A DNA stretch of 64,000 bases. Source: Rhodospirillaceae bacterium MC!. GTDB taxonomy: Bacteria > Pseudomonadota > Alphaproteobacteria > MC1. Within the stretch, counting starts at the first letter, position 1, and each line of letters opens with the position of its first letter. The stretch spans positions 41,364 through 105,363 of the forward strand of contig NQOV01000006.1 of assembly GCA_002632265.1 (NCBI GenBank), in the 5' to 3' direction. This document shows, one piece after another, positions 46,563 through 56,402 of this stretch. The notes under the pieces are model-generated. The model saw only the letters and a program-made list of their open reading frames with translations, ran no database searches and had not been told where the DNA came from. Position numbers and translations under genes: made by a program.

Positions 46563-47243
46563 ATGCTAAATGTTTTCTCTTGGGATAGATGCCCAGACTG
46601 TATTAAAGTAAAAGTTCTACTCGGCTTAAAAAATATAGAATACACAACAACAATAATGACAACAGAACGCCAAAGCGAAGTAGAAAAAATTCTTGGTAAA
46701 GTCTGCGTTCCTGCCATTGCCTTAGATAATAACATCACAATTGACGATTCAGAAGAAGGCTTAAAACTCCTTGATCAACATACAGGCAATAATAGAATCC
46801 TAATTTCCAAACCCCAAGATAAAGAGATCGAAAAATGGCTAGAAAATTTCATCGCTAGCGAAATATGGCAACAACTTCTTGCCCCACGTTGGATAAAACT
46901 AGGAATTAGAGAATTTATTGAAGATCCGCAAATGTATAAAACATACATAGAAAACAGAACCCAAGAAAGCATTGATCAATGGTTAAAGAAGACACCAAAC
47001 TTAATCAATAAGCTTTTCAACCAATTATCGGTACTAAAGGAATTCATCGAACCGATTAATGGTGAGCATATATCCATATCAGAACTAAACCTATTTTCAC
47101 GCTTAATATATTTAACTGGTGTCTTTGGAGTAGTCCATAGCGAGCAAGGTATGAATGAGAAATTCCCCATGGAAGTTAAACAATTCATCGCCAGCGTAAA
47201 ACGCTCTTCAGGTATAGACTGTTACGGCTCAAAAGCAGTATAA
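46563..47243 (+). CDS. grxB: Glutaredoxin 2 family protein
   Basis: 226 residues, close to the 215 of E. coli Grx2. It has an N-terminal thioredoxin-fold domain with the redox motif CPDC (residues ~10-13, CPYC in E. coli), the cis-proline segment VCVPAIAL, the DSEEGLKLLD helix, and a C-terminal all-helical GST-like domain. It reduces protein disulfides with glutathione in the cytoplasm. The queA start lies 23 bases after its stop, so the two may be co-transcribed. Confidence 0.88.
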   Translation: MLNVFSWDRCPDCIKVKVLLGLKNIEYTTTIMTTERQSEVEKILGKVCVPAIALDNNITIDDSEEGLKLLDQHTGNNRILISKPQDKEIEKWLENFIASEIWQQLLAPRWIKLGIREFIEDPQMYKTYIENRTQESIDQWLKKTPNLINKLFNQLSVLKEFIEPINGEHISISELNLFSRLIYLTGVFGVVHSEQGMNEKFPMEVKQFIASVKRSSGIDCYGSKAV

Positions 47244-47266
47244 ATCCATTGATATACGAGAATAAA

Positions 47267-48322
47267 ATGTCAACTAATATTAACGATTATAATTTTATCT
47301 TACCAGAAGAAAACATAGCACAACGCCCAGTTAGTCCAAGAGATAGCTCAAAGCTTTTATATGTCAATCAAAATCAGCCATTACAGGATCAAATATTTAG
47401 CGATATTGTTAATATCCTACAAAAGGGCGATCTTCTATTGATGAACAATACAAAAGTTCTACCTGCTCAATTACAAGGCGTAAGAATCCGTGGAGATCTT
47501 CAAGCTAAGGTATCGCTCACACTTCATCAAAAGACTCATAATGGATGGAAAGCCTTTTGCCGTCCTGCCAAGAAGTTAAATGTGAATGACATCATTAAAT
47601 TTAGCGATGATTTCACAGTGAAAGTTCTCGCAAAAGACGGTGGCGAAGTTTCCTTAGAATTCCCAGATCATGCAGAAGAAAAGCTCACAGAATACGGAGC
47701 TATGCCCTTACCCCATTATATCAAGCGTAAAAACAACATAGCCGACGCCCAAGACAAGGAAGACTATCAAACCATTTACGCCAAACACAAAGGAGCAGTG
47801 GCAGCCCCAACTGCAGGCTTGCATTTTACCGATAATGTTCTCAACGCCCTAAAAGATAAGGGCGTTGATGTGGATTTTGTTACTCTACATGTGGGAGCAG
47901 GTACGTTTTTACCTGTTAAGGTCGATGATGTTAACAATCACAAAATGCACTACGAATACGGCGAACTAAGCCCACAAGTAGCCGAAAAAATCCGCCAAGC
48001 CAAGCTCGACGGTCGCCGAATTATTAGCGTCGGCACTACCACCTTACGCATATTGGAATCCGTAGCCACCTTTAACGATGGTCAAGTAAAAGCATGGAAA
48101 GGCGAAACTAACATCTTCATAACTCCAGGCTATGAATTCAAAGTTATTGACGCTCTAATCACCAACTTTCACTTGCCAAAATCCACTCTATTCATGCTAG
48201 TTTCCGCATTCATGGGCTTGGATAAAATGCAAGAAGTATACGCCCACGCCATACAAAACAATTACCGCTTTTTTTCCTATGGCGATAGCTCTATACTCAT
48301 CAAAAGCACAGATGAAAAATAG
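47267..48322 (+). CDS. queA: S-adenosylmethionine:tRNA ribosyltransferase-isomerase
   Basis: Adds the ribose-derived ring of SAM to preQ1 in tRNA, giving epoxyqueuosine. 351 residues from the ATG at 47267; an in-frame TTG at 47249 is less likely. Family blocks are complete: YNFILPEENIAQRPVSPRD, MNNTKVLPAQLQG, GAVAAPTAGLHFTD, LHVGAGTFLPV, GTTTLRILE and NFHLPKSTLFMLVSAFMG. It complements queD and queE at 33-34 kb. Confidence 0.96.
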   Translation: MSTNINDYNFILPEENIAQRPVSPRDSSKLLYVNQNQPLQDQIFSDIVNILQKGDLLLMNNTKVLPAQLQGVRIRGDLQAKVSLTLHQKTHNGWKAFCRPAKKLNVNDIIKFSDDFTVKVLAKDGGEVSLEFPDHAEEKLTEYGAMPLPHYIKRKNNIADAQDKEDYQTIYAKHKGAVAAPTAGLHFTDNVLNALKDKGVDVDFVTLHVGAGTFLPVKVDDVNNHKMHYEYGELSPQVAEKIRQAKLDGRRIISVGTTTLRILESVATFNDGQVKAWKGETNIFITPGYEFKVIDALITNFHLPKSTLFMLVSAFMGLDKMQEVYAHAIQNNYRFFSYGDSSILIKSTDEK

Positions 48323-48389
48323 AAACTAGATAAGATAAAAGTCAAGTCAAGTAAAGTAAATTAAAGTAGAATGGAATAAATTAAGTTAT

Positions 48390-50603
48390 ATGAAATTATT
48401 AATAAAAGCCACACATAAAGCCACATATTTAATGTTACATATACTATATACATTAAAAATAAAGGCTTTATTAAGTATTACATTAAGTATCTTATTAAGT
48501 GCCTTATTATGTAACATGTTAAGTAATATAAATTCTGCGTATGCTCTTGAAAATAATCAGATAAAAAACAATCAACATAAGGTTGACTCCCTAGTTAAAG
48601 GCTTTAGTTTTAACTATGATAAAGTTGATCAACTCCAGAATAAAAAGGCCCTTTCTTCTGTAAATAAGTCCTTTGGTAGGGTCTCACTTGACGGCTTTGT
48701 TAAAAGCCATAAAACCAATGATAATAGTTATTATGTCGGCTTACATTTAAAGTTAAAACAAGGCTGGCATTTATATTGGATCTCGGCAGGAAGTGCAGGA
48801 CTACCAACAACAATCAAGTTAAATCAACAAGATAGCATAAATATACAATCAGCCACAATCTCCTATCCACAACCAACACGCATGATCACCCTAGGCGAAA
48901 ACATCGCAGGATACAAAGGTAACGTATATCTGCCCATACACATCCTTTTTAATAAGCTTAAGAAGATACAACGCAGTACAATCAAAATAAAAACAACCAT
49001 TTTCGTTTGTAAAGAACAATGTATCCGTAGAGATATCACTTTATCAACTAAGATATCCCAACTAAACGATCCAAATAATGCAAAAAACTTAAATATAGCT
49101 CTTAATAAGCTCCCAATAATCCACAAAATAAATCCCAGCACCCTACAAGCTCACTATAAAATCATCAGTAAATATAAAGGCCTGATATCTGTAAAAACCT
49201 TAAATAATATATCTGATGTATTCCTATATCATCAAGGCTTAAACATAGATAAACCAACAATCACAAATCCACAAGAAAAGATAAAAGATAAGCAAAAAAC
49301 ATCCAAACTATTTACCTTTAAAGTAAACGGTATTGATATGTTAAAAGATAAAATTGATGTTTATATGACTAGAAATAATTCCTTTTATCTCGTAAAAAAT
49401 CTAGCCATAAGCCCACAACAAACACAGGAAAATACTCAAGAAAATACCCGAGAAAATACTCAAAATATCTTATTTAATGCTCGCATATACTATACATTAT
49501 TCTTGTCATTACTTGCAGGATTAATCCTAAATGTTATGCCCTGTGTATTGCCTGTTTTAGGATTAAAAATATTATCCTTAACACGCAACACAAAGCAACC
49601 AAAAACCCTATTATTATTCATGTCATTGGGGATGATCTCCACATTTAGCCTATTGGGATTACTTCTATTAATCTGTAAGTATCTAGGATACGCCATTGGT
49701 TGGGGTATGCAGTTTCAAAGTGTAACTTTTACCATATCAATGGCCATACTAATGCTAATTATAGCCCTATTTATGCTATTTGATATCTCTCTTTTAAGCA
49801 AAATAAATGCCTTTAACCAAATATTTAACAAGATATTAAACTTTTTCCATAACAAAATCCCCCTACCTAAAGATAAAACATCCGCTTTTTTAAACGGCGT
49901 ACTTGCCACAATCTTAGCCACTCCATGCACTGCTCCATTTATGGGCGGTGTCATATCCTACTCCCTAACCCTGCCCATGGGCTTAGGTCTGTTCATATAT
50001 ATATTCTTAGGTATGGGCATGGCCTCGCCTTTTCTCCTAGCAACCACCTATCCCAACCTAGCAAAAAACCTAACAAAACTAACAAAATTTCACAACAAAA
50101 TATTCCTAATAAAACGCCTGCTATTCATTCCCATGATCGCTACCGCCCTATGGCTAACCACAATCGCCTACCACCAAATAACCACAACCAACCAACCAGA
50201 ACAGACAAACCAACAGACAAACCCAAACTCACAAGATCCCCATATAAAATGGCATAAATTCCAACCCAACAAAATCCAAGCCCTAGTAAAATCAGGCAAA
50301 AGCGTATTTGTCGACATTACCGCCGATTGGTGCTTAACCTGTAAAGTAAATGAAAAATTCGTACTATACACAAAACAAGGCAAAAATCTACTATTTAACA
50401 CAAAAAACACCTACCCCATGCAAGCCGACTGGACCAATCCCAACAAAAAAATCTCAACCTACCTATCCCAAAACCACCGCTACAGCCTACCATTTTACAA
50501 AATATACACCCCACAAAACCCAAAAGGCAAACTCCTACCAGTAATCCTAACCCCCCAAACCCTACAACAATACCTCCCACCCCCCACCAACTCCCCAAAA
50601 TAA
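48390..50603 (+). CDS. DsbD/ScsB-like thiol:disulfide reductase
   Basis: 737-residue membrane protein that carries electrons from cytoplasmic thioredoxin to the periplasm. A signal segment (residues ~1-50) is followed by a periplasmic DsbD/ScsB N-terminal domain (with VCKEQC), then an eight-helix DsbD core with the redox cysteines in NVMPCVLP and ATPCTAPF, and a C-terminal thioredoxin domain with DWCLTCKV. The order fits DsbD and ScsB. From about 50030 the coding strand is almost free of G and rich in A and C, giving a Pro/Asn/Thr/Lys-rich end; this composition is unlike the first half. Confidence 0.9.
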   Translation: MKLLIKATHKATYLMLHILYTLKIKALLSITLSILLSALLCNMLSNINSAYALENNQIKNNQHKVDSLVKGFSFNYDKVDQLQNKKALSSVNKSFGRVSLDGFVKSHKTNDNSYYVGLHLKLKQGWHLYWISAGSAGLPTTIKLNQQDSINIQSATISYPQPTRMITLGENIAGYKGNVYLPIHILFNKLKKIQRSTIKIKTTIFVCKEQCIRRDITLSTKISQLNDPNNAKNLNIALNKLPIIHKINPSTLQAHYKIISKYKGLISVKTLNNISDVFLYHQGLNIDKPTITNPQEKIKDKQKTSKLFTFKVNGIDMLKDKIDVYMTRNNSFYLVKNLAISPQQTQENTQENTRENTQNILFNARIYYTLFLSLLAGLILNVMPCVLPVLGLKILSLTRNTKQPKTLLLFMSLGMISTFSLLGLLLLICKYLGYAIGWGMQFQSVTFTISMAILMLIIALFMLFDISLLSKINAFNQIFNKILNFFHNKIPLPKDKTSAFLNGVLATILATPCTAPFMGGVISYSLTLPMGLGLFIYIFLGMGMASPFLLATTYPNLAKNLTKLTKFHNKIFLIKRLLFIPMIATALWLTTIAYHQITTTNQPEQTNQQTNPNSQDPHIKWHKFQPNKIQALVKSGKSVFVDITADWCLTCKVNEKFVLYTKQGKNLLFNTKNTYPMQADWTNPNKKISTYLSQNHRYSLPFYKIYTPQNPKGKLLPVILTPQTLQQYLPPPTNSPK

Positions 50604-50778
50604 AAACCTTACCAAACACCTCCTACCACATGGAAGATTATGAAACAAATGATCTTATTTTATATTCTTCTCGCCTGTTACTCTGGTTAGTCTGTTACTC
50701 TTTTTGCTGGTTTCTTTGATTACTCTGATTGCTCTTTGTTGCCTGTTACTCTGGTTTCTCTCTATCTCATTTGTCATT

Positions 50779-50874
50779 GTTATCCCCCACATTACAACAG
50801 AACACCACAAATAAAAATGGCTGTTTTATATTTCATCATTGTTATTATTTTTTCTGGCCTATATATTAGGCCAG
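50779..50874 (+). repeat. Interspersed repeat copy ending in a GGCC palindrome
   Basis: AACACCACAAATAAAAATGG and the following bases match the reversed outer part of units A and B at 23 kb. It ends in CTGGCCTA-TATAT-TAGGCCAG (50854-50874), a perfect 8-bp-arm palindrome; in the 23-kb units the two GGCC arms are about 147 bases apart. Confidence 0.7.
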
Positions 50875-50940
50875 CAATAATAAAACATAGCAATATTACA
50901 CCCACCGATATTATAGACAATTACCTATCCCCCTAAAGCA

Positions 50941-50965
50941 TGTTCGAACAAACTTTGTTCGAACA
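50941..50965. repeat. 25-base palindrome
   Basis: Perfect 12-bp arms (TGTTCGAACAAA and TTTGTTCGAACA) around one C. It resembles a repressor site, but no gene starts nearby. Confidence 0.6.
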
Positions 50966-51062
50966 CCTATCAGGATATCCAGCCAAAGAGTGCGAACACC
51001 TATCAAGAAATCCAGCCAAAAAGTTCGACCACCTATCAAGACATCCAGCCAAAAAGTGTGTA
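50964..51062. repeat. Three 33-bp tandem repeats
   Basis: Units at 50964-50996, 50997-51029 and 51030-51062 share the frame CACCTATCA-GA-ATCCAGCCAAA-AGT, with about 5 differences between the first two. A related single unit seems to occur at about 23705-23735 (TCCGCCTAAAGAATGCGACC). Confidence 0.75.
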
Positions 51063-51109
51063 TAAATTGTGATTTTGAAGAGGGTATATTAGCAAGAAAA
51101 AAAAACCAG

Positions 51110-51592
51110 CTAATAGCCATTCATCACGCCTTGCAGGATAAAGGCGGCGGCGTGTTGGTCGACTTGTTTACTGCGTTTATTGCGTGAGATGTCGCCTGCT
51201 TGGATTAGTACTCGTTCTACTGCTACGGTGGAATATCGTTCATCAAATAGCAAGATATTCATGGCAGATTCTCGCATTAATCTATGGGCGAAATCTTTCG
51301 TTTTACTACAACGATCTCCTTGTGTACCGTCCATTTCTAGGGGATATCCCAATACGATACCTTTGATATTTTCTTCTTTAATGATATCTTGTAACTTCTT
51401 GATATCTTGTAATAATTTAGTTCGTGAAATTGTCAACATAGGCGAGGCGACACCTATGGCGATTGTTCCTAGGGCTACGCCTATGGTTTTATTGCCAAAA
51501 TCCAATCCCATAAGGCGACCTTTAGGGACTTGATGAATGAAGTCATTAATATCAAAGAAAATGGATATTTGATTGTTATTACTTTCTATCAA
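51110..51592 (-). CDS. ruvX: Holliday-junction resolvase-like RuvX/YqgF
   Basis: 160-residue RNase H-fold nuclease involved in 16S rRNA 5' maturation and possibly recombination. Motifs: GLDFGNKTIGVALG (first catalytic Asp), IVLGYPLEMDGTQGDR, LFDERYSTV and VDQHAAAFILQ. The extra N-terminal segment before GLDFG (DINDFIHQVPKGRL) is typical of alphaproteobacterial RuvX. The start is probably the TTG at 51592, one base after the stop of the upstream gene, so translation is coupled. Confidence 0.92.
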   Translation of the reverse strand: MIESNNNQISIFFDINDFIHQVPKGRLMGLDFGNKTIGVALGTIAIGVASPMLTISRTKLLQDIKKLQDIIKEENIKGIVLGYPLEMDGTQGDRCSKTKDFAHRLMRESAMNILLFDERYSTVAVERVLIQAGDISRNKRSKQVDQHAAAFILQGVMNGY

Positions 51593-51593
51593 A

Positions 51594-52250
51594 TTATTCT
51601 TTCTTTTTATCTTTACCCAACTTACCCTTAAGTTCTGAACATCTAAGGATCAGATTTTTAGGCAAAAATCCATGGATTTTAGTATTCTTGTGAATCTTTG
51701 CATACAATCCTTCAAAAACGATCATATATTTCAACACCTTAAACCCTAGACGTTGAGTTAAATAATCAGCCACATTTTTCGCAGTAATGATCGAGTTAAA
51801 ATTACCGTCCTTACCCAAATGAATGGGATGACTTGATAAATACTCAAGAGATAGATCTTTAATCTTCACCACTTTCAAGCACAATAAATGGGCGTCTTCC
51901 TTTTTTAGGATATCGGTAGCAGAGACAAAATTCAAGTTAGTATTTACACTTTTACCCTTATAATCTATGGCAGGGACGAAAGTTGAAAAGAGCCACACAT
52001 AGCGATTTTCATAGACCTTAAAAAGCTCCTTACGCTGGCGACGTTGCACCATTGACTTTTGAGTAATTTTAGAAAAATCCATTGCTTGCGAATTTAGATT
52101 TTTAGCTTCATCGCCAATTTCTCCAGTGATTCCAACATCTTGATTTCTTTTCACTTTAAAGCGAGCATTTGCCGAAGTGCTTAGAGACAATCCGCCAATA
52201 ATCACAGATACAAAGAGGAAAAGCGAAAAATATTTGCTTATTATCATCAA
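51594..52250 (-). CDS. Exported protein of unknown function
   Basis: 218 residues with a signal peptide (cleavage probably after STSANA). The mature protein is basic and begins with a disordered stretch. A central region contains RYVWLFSTFVPAIDYKGKSV, and the end is Lys-rich (GKLGKDKKKE). No family is recognised. It lies directly upstream of ruvX and 49 bases after the small lipoprotein gene, so the three probably form one transcript. Confidence 0.7.
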   Translation of the reverse strand: MMIISKYFSLFLFVSVIIGGLSLSTSANARFKVKRNQDVGITGEIGDEAKNLNSQAMDFSKITQKSMVQRRQRKELFKVYENRYVWLFSTFVPAIDYKGKSVNTNLNFVSATDILKKEDAHLLCLKVVKIKDLSLEYLSSHPIHLGKDGNFNSIITAKNVADYLTQRLGFKVLKYMIVFEGLYAKIHKNTKIHGFLPKNLILRCSELKGKLGKDKKKE

Positions 52251-52299
52251 TATTCTTTCATTAATTAAGGTTTATAGATAGATGAAAACCCACAAGTTA

Positions 52300-52746
52300 C
52301 TATTTCATATTCTCGTACTGAATCACACTACCTTTTTCTGGGAACGGACAAGTTACCTTAGATAAACGTGAATGTTTTGTATTATACAAAGCGATCCACA
52401 CTTTCATTTTATTATATTTCCCACTCAAGAGATGCCAAAAGTCCGATTTATAAGATGGGCAACCATTACGAGCCACCACAGTTCGATCCATACGAGAGAT
52501 TCCCTCTAACATCATTTCTTGCCCAGGAGCTACGATATCCACATTAATTTCGATATCTTTACCGACGATTTTCACGCTCTGCAGTGTCCAGCCCTCACGT
52601 ATTCCATGAGCAGATACATACTCTTTATAATATTGAACCGCATCTCGTTTATCTGGATCGCCTCCACAGGCCCACACAGTAAAAGCGATTCCCAAACAAG
52701 CAATAGCAATAGCAATTTTCCTGAAATTTTTCCTTGTAATTGTCAT
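52300..52746 (-). CDS. Putative small lipoprotein
   Basis: 148 residues. The hydrophobic N-terminal helix ends TVWACGG with a possible lipid-modified Cys27, though Trp at -2 makes the lipobox imperfect. The mature part has about 120 residues with two further cysteines (NGCPSY and VTCPFP) that could form a disulfide. Family unknown. It is the first gene of the lipoprotein-exported protein-ruvX group. Confidence 0.65.
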   Translation of the reverse strand: MTITRKNFRKIAIAIACLGIAFTVWACGGDPDKRDAVQYYKEYVSAHGIREGWTLQSVKIVGKDIEINVDIVAPGQEMMLEGISRMDRTVVARNGCPSYKSDFWHLLSGKYNKMKVWIALYNTKHSRLSKVTCPFPEKGSVIQYENMK

Positions 52747-52890
52747 ATTATACGCCTCCTAATTTTCCATTGTTATTTTAAATAATACATCATTTCCTTT
52801 ATTATACCTTAATTTATTGTAATTTACAAGAAAATATGATATATTATATAAATAATTATCTATCCGACAATCACGAAAGAAGTTAAATAC

Positions 52891-53412
52891 ATGGGAAATA
52901 TATTAAAAATCTACACCCCACCCCACGAGGGACTATCGAAAAAATGTGAACCAATCAAGGTAGTTAGCGAGGAGATTCGCAAGCTTGCCCAAGATATGCT
53001 AGCCACAATGTACGCAGCTCCGGGGGTTGGCTTAGCAGCTCCGCAAGTTGGTCATAATATTTGTATGTTTGTGATAGACGTATCAGAAGAAGGACAAAAT
53101 AATCAACCATTAGTCATGTTAAATCCACGAATCACTTGGGAATCCGATGAAGAGAGGAACTACAGCGAGGGTTGTTTATCTGTCCCGGGAGTATTTGCCC
53201 AGATCACTCGCCCCAAGCGAATCAAGGCTGAATACATGGATCTTGACGGCAACACTCAAACAATTGAGGGCGATAATCTACTTGCCACCTGCATACAACA
53301 TGAGCTTGACCATTTATCGGGCAAATTATTTATTGATAGAGTTTCCCGCTTACGCCGAGATATGTTATTGAAAAAGATGAACAAACACATTAAATCCAAC
53401 ACAAGCGACTAA
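52891..53412 (+). CDS. def: Peptide deformylase
   Basis: Removes the N-terminal formyl group from new proteins. 173 residues with the three metal-site motifs: GVGLAAPQVG, EGCLSVPG and QHELDHLSG. It begins the def-fmt-mutL run; the fmt start is 4 bases after its stop, joining the formylation and deformylation functions in one operon. Confidence 0.97.
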   Translation: MGNILKIYTPPHEGLSKKCEPIKVVSEEIRKLAQDMLATMYAAPGVGLAAPQVGHNICMFVIDVSEEGQNNQPLVMLNPRITWESDEERNYSEGCLSVPGVFAQITRPKRIKAEYMDLDGNTQTIEGDNLLATCIQHELDHLSGKLFIDRVSRLRRDMLLKKMNKHIKSNTSD

Positions 53413-53416
53413 GACA

Positions 53417-54373
53417 ATGAAGATAATATTTATGGGGACGCCAGATTTTTCCGTTCAAGCCCTAGCGAGTTTAAAACAAGCAGGACATAAAATTTTATGC
53501 GTCTATTCCCAACCGCCGAGAAAGGCTGGCAGAGGACAGCGAGAGAAGAATACGCCCGTGCATGATTACGCCCTAGCGAACGATTGGGAAGTCAGAACTC
53601 CCATATCCCTTAAGAACAACGCCGAAGAGCTATCCTACTTCCGCAATCTTCAAGCAGATATTGGGATAGTTGTGGCCTACGGATTACTTTTACCCACAGA
53701 TATTTTACAAGGAACGAAGTACGGATCTTTAAACATCCACGCCTCTCTTCTGCCCCGCCTAAGGGGATCAGCCCCGATCCAAAGAGCCATAGAGAACGGC
53801 GAAGATAAAAGCGGAATAACCATAATGCAGATGGATAAAGGCCTAGATACAGGCGATATTTTACTCACACAAGAACTTCCCCTAACTCCGCACACCACGG
53901 CAGGCACGTTGCACGATACTTTATCGCACATGGGGGCAGATCTCATCTGCCAAGCTCTTGAAAAATATCATGATCTTATTCCAATCAAGCAAGATCACGC
54001 CCTATCCACCTACGCCCACAAGATCAGCAAAGAAGAGACCAAGCTTGATTTTTCCGCTCATACTTCCTTTGAGTTAGAGCGTAAGATCCGAGCATTCAGC
54101 CCATTCCCTGCGACGTTTTTTGAGATCGAAGAGAACGCCAAACCCACACGCATAAAGATCCTATCAGCCACCACGGAAGACGCTCCGCCTTTTGCCTCTA
54201 GAAAAACGCCTCCTTACGGATCGTTCATAAGTAATGACACATTGCAAATTCTATGCAAGGATAACCGCTTGTTAACATTGAATAAAATCCAGAAAGCGGG
54301 CAAAAAGCCCATGGATGTAAAAGCCTTTTTACTTGGCAATAAAACCCCACCAAAAAAGTGGCGATTGCTATAG
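53417..54373 (+). CDS. fmt: Methionyl-tRNA formyltransferase
   Basis: Formylates Met-tRNAfMet using 10-formyltetrahydrofolate. 318 residues: N-terminal formyltransferase fold with IIFMGTPDFSV and the active-site SLNIHASLLPRLRGSAPIQ block, and C-terminal OB-like domain from about residue 205. It is followed by mutL after a 97-base spacer with many A residues. Confidence 0.96.
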   Translation: MKIIFMGTPDFSVQALASLKQAGHKILCVYSQPPRKAGRGQREKNTPVHDYALANDWEVRTPISLKNNAEELSYFRNLQADIGIVVAYGLLLPTDILQGTKYGSLNIHASLLPRLRGSAPIQRAIENGEDKSGITIMQMDKGLDTGDILLTQELPLTPHTTAGTLHDTLSHMGADLICQALEKYHDLIPIKQDHALSTYAHKISKEETKLDFSAHTSFELERKIRAFSPFPATFFEIEENAKPTRIKILSATTEDAPPFASRKTPPYGSFISNDTLQILCKDNRLLTLNKIQKAGKKPMDVKAFLLGNKTPPKKWRLL

Positions 54374-54470
54374 CCCCTATATATAGTGTGTAGCCCCCTT
54401 TAAAAAAGCGCTAAAAAACCACTAAAAAAACCCACTAAAAACACCCAGCATACAGAGAGCCATAAGATCC

Positions 54471-56369
54471 ATGTTAAGATTATTACCCAAGAACCTAATC
54501 AATCAGATATCCGCAGGCGAAGTTGTCGAGCGTCCGGCCAGCGTAGTCAAGGAGCTAGTTGAGAACAGCCTAGACGCAGGAGCAACTTCCATTCACATAA
54601 TCATCCGAGACGGTGGCAAGTCTTACATATCCATTACAGATAACGGCAAAGGCCTATGCAAGGATGATCTACACCTTGCGGTTCAACGCCACGCCACATC
54701 CAAGTTACCCAACGATGATCTATTTGATATCAACACCATGGGATTCCGTGGTGAGGCTTTACCGTCCATCGCCTCGGTTTCGAGGTTCACGCTCACATCC
54801 AAGCAAGATACCAGCTCCGAGGCTTGGCAACTTACCATAAACGGCGGAACGCAAGAAGAGATCATTCCAGCCACCCTACAGCAAGGAACAAGGATAGAAG
54901 TAAAAGATCTCTTTTATAACACTCCTGCTCGTTTAAAGTTCCTAAAGGCCGATACTACAGAGCAAACCCATATCCTAGATATCATACGCCGACTATCCCA
55001 ATCATTCATAAAAGTAGACTTTAGCCTATCAGACGATAAAAGATCACTTTTCACAACCAAGGGTCAGCAGACCCACGGGCAACAGCCCCACACTCTTCAA
55101 GATCAAGATCAAGATCCCATATTTGCAGATCAAGAATTAATGCTCGCAAGATTATCCCAAACCATAGGCAAAGATTTCCCCGAGAATTCCCTACCCATAT
55201 ATCACAAAAGCGATGACATTTTCATAAAAGGATTCATAAGCATACCCACCTACAACCGTAAAGATAGCCGACAGCAATTTTTTTATGTCAACAACCGCCC
55301 CATGAAAGACAAGCAACTATTCGGGGCCGTTCGCCGTGCCTATCGTGGATACATATATCACGACAGATTCCCCATTCTAGCCATATTCATAGAAGTCAAC
55401 AATCGCAATGTAGATATGAACGTCCACCCAGCCAAAACCGAAGTAAGGTTCAGATACCAACAGCAGATACAATCTGCTTTAGTATCTGCCATACGCCATA
55501 CTTTAGCTCAAAGTACATTTGAAGTTTCTACCACCGTAAACGCTCAAGCCATATCCATGCTAGAAAAGGAAGAGCCACAATCACAATCTTATTCACAATC
55601 ACAATCCTATTCACAACATTTAAGCCCAAAGGCAAGTTTAATTACTCGCAATCATTTTGAACCCATGCAGGTTAACGCCAACGAGTTCAACCTAGTTAAT
55701 CCAGATACAGGCGAAGTTCTACCGCCCACATCCCAGCCCACATCCCAAGGCACAAGCGAGAGCGAGAGCGAAAGCGAACTCACAAGAGAGAGTTATCCCT
55801 TAGGCATGGCCAAGGCTCAACTTCATAAGACATATATTATATCACAAACGAGCGAAAGTATAATAATAACAGATCAACACTCGGCCCATGAGCGAATAAC
55901 CTACGAAACCCTAAAGGATAACATGGCAAAAAACCAAATAAAAGGACAGCTTTTACTAGTACCAGATGTTGTCCAATTATTAGAAGAAGAGTTAGCCTTA
56001 ATTCTCAAGCAAGCGAAGAAGTTAGAACAGCTAGGGTTAGTAATAGAGAAGTTTTCCCATAATTCTTTATTAGTCCGTCAAACTCCAGCATTATTGGGGG
56101 AAGTAGACTCTCAAGGATTAATTGCCGATCTCCTATCAGGCTTAACAGAATGGGGGGATTGCGATATTCTTCAAGAGAAACTTTCCGCAGTTGTCCACCG
56201 CATGGCGTGCCACGGATCAGTAAGAGCAGGCAAGATCTTAAACATAGAAGAAATGAACAATCTTTTAAGAACCATGGAGAACACTCCAAAATCCGCCCAA
56301 TGTATCCACGGCCGCCCCACCTACGTCAAGCTAGAACTCAAACAGATCGAGAAACTTTTCGGCCGTTAA
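54471..56369 (+). CDS. mutL: DNA mismatch repair protein MutL
   Basis: 632 residues. The GHKL ATPase N-terminus has ISAGEVVERPASVVKELVENSLDAGA-type motifs, DNGKG and GFRGEAL. The middle (residues ~370-440) is a polar, repetitive Gln/Ser/Glu linker, and the C-terminal dimer domain carries the DQHSAHER motif and CHGSVRAGK, CIHGRPT blocks. DQHSAHER differs from the DQHAxxER usual for the family. It couples mismatch recognition to strand removal; the mutS partner is not in the window. Confidence 0.95.
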   Translation: MLRLLPKNLINQISAGEVVERPASVVKELVENSLDAGATSIHIIIRDGGKSYISITDNGKGLCKDDLHLAVQRHATSKLPNDDLFDINTMGFRGEALPSIASVSRFTLTSKQDTSSEAWQLTINGGTQEEIIPATLQQGTRIEVKDLFYNTPARLKFLKADTTEQTHILDIIRRLSQSFIKVDFSLSDDKRSLFTTKGQQTHGQQPHTLQDQDQDPIFADQELMLARLSQTIGKDFPENSLPIYHKSDDIFIKGFISIPTYNRKDSRQQFFYVNNRPMKDKQLFGAVRRAYRGYIYHDRFPILAIFIEVNNRNVDMNVHPAKTEVRFRYQQQIQSALVSAIRHTLAQSTFEVSTTVNAQAISMLEKEEPQSQSYSQSQSYSQHLSPKASLITRNHFEPMQVNANEFNLVNPDTGEVLPPTSQPTSQGTSESESESELTRESYPLGMAKAQLHKTYIISQTSESIIITDQHSAHERITYETLKDNMAKNQIKGQLLLVPDVVQLLEEELALILKQAKKLEQLGLVIEKFSHNSLLVRQTPALLGEVDSQGLIADLLSGLTEWGDCDILQEKLSAVVHRMACHGSVRAGKILNIEEMNNLLRTMENTPKSAQCIHGRPTYVKLELKQIEKLFGR

Positions 56370-56402
56370 TAGACTTCCACCCCATAAGGAGCAAGAAAAA
56401 AA

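Larger units (their letters stand above)
50604..51109. other. Repeat-rich non-coding patch
   Basis: No gene is credible here. From left to right it holds three copies of CTGTTACTCT (50675, 50692, 50743), an interspersed repeat copy (50779-50874), a 25-base palindrome (50941-50965) and three 33-base tandem units (50964-51062). Short frames over the 33-base units are by-products of its multiple-of-three length. Confidence 0.65.

Noticed and set aside
50941..50965. LexA/SOS box
   Set aside because: The arms contain GAAC and GTTC but with spacing that does not fit the alphaproteobacterial GTTC-N7-GTTC or the Gram-positive box, and no gene starts next to it.
50911..51187. Small genes over the 33-bp repeats
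   Set aside because: Frames on both strands are open only because of the period; start signals and known families are absent.
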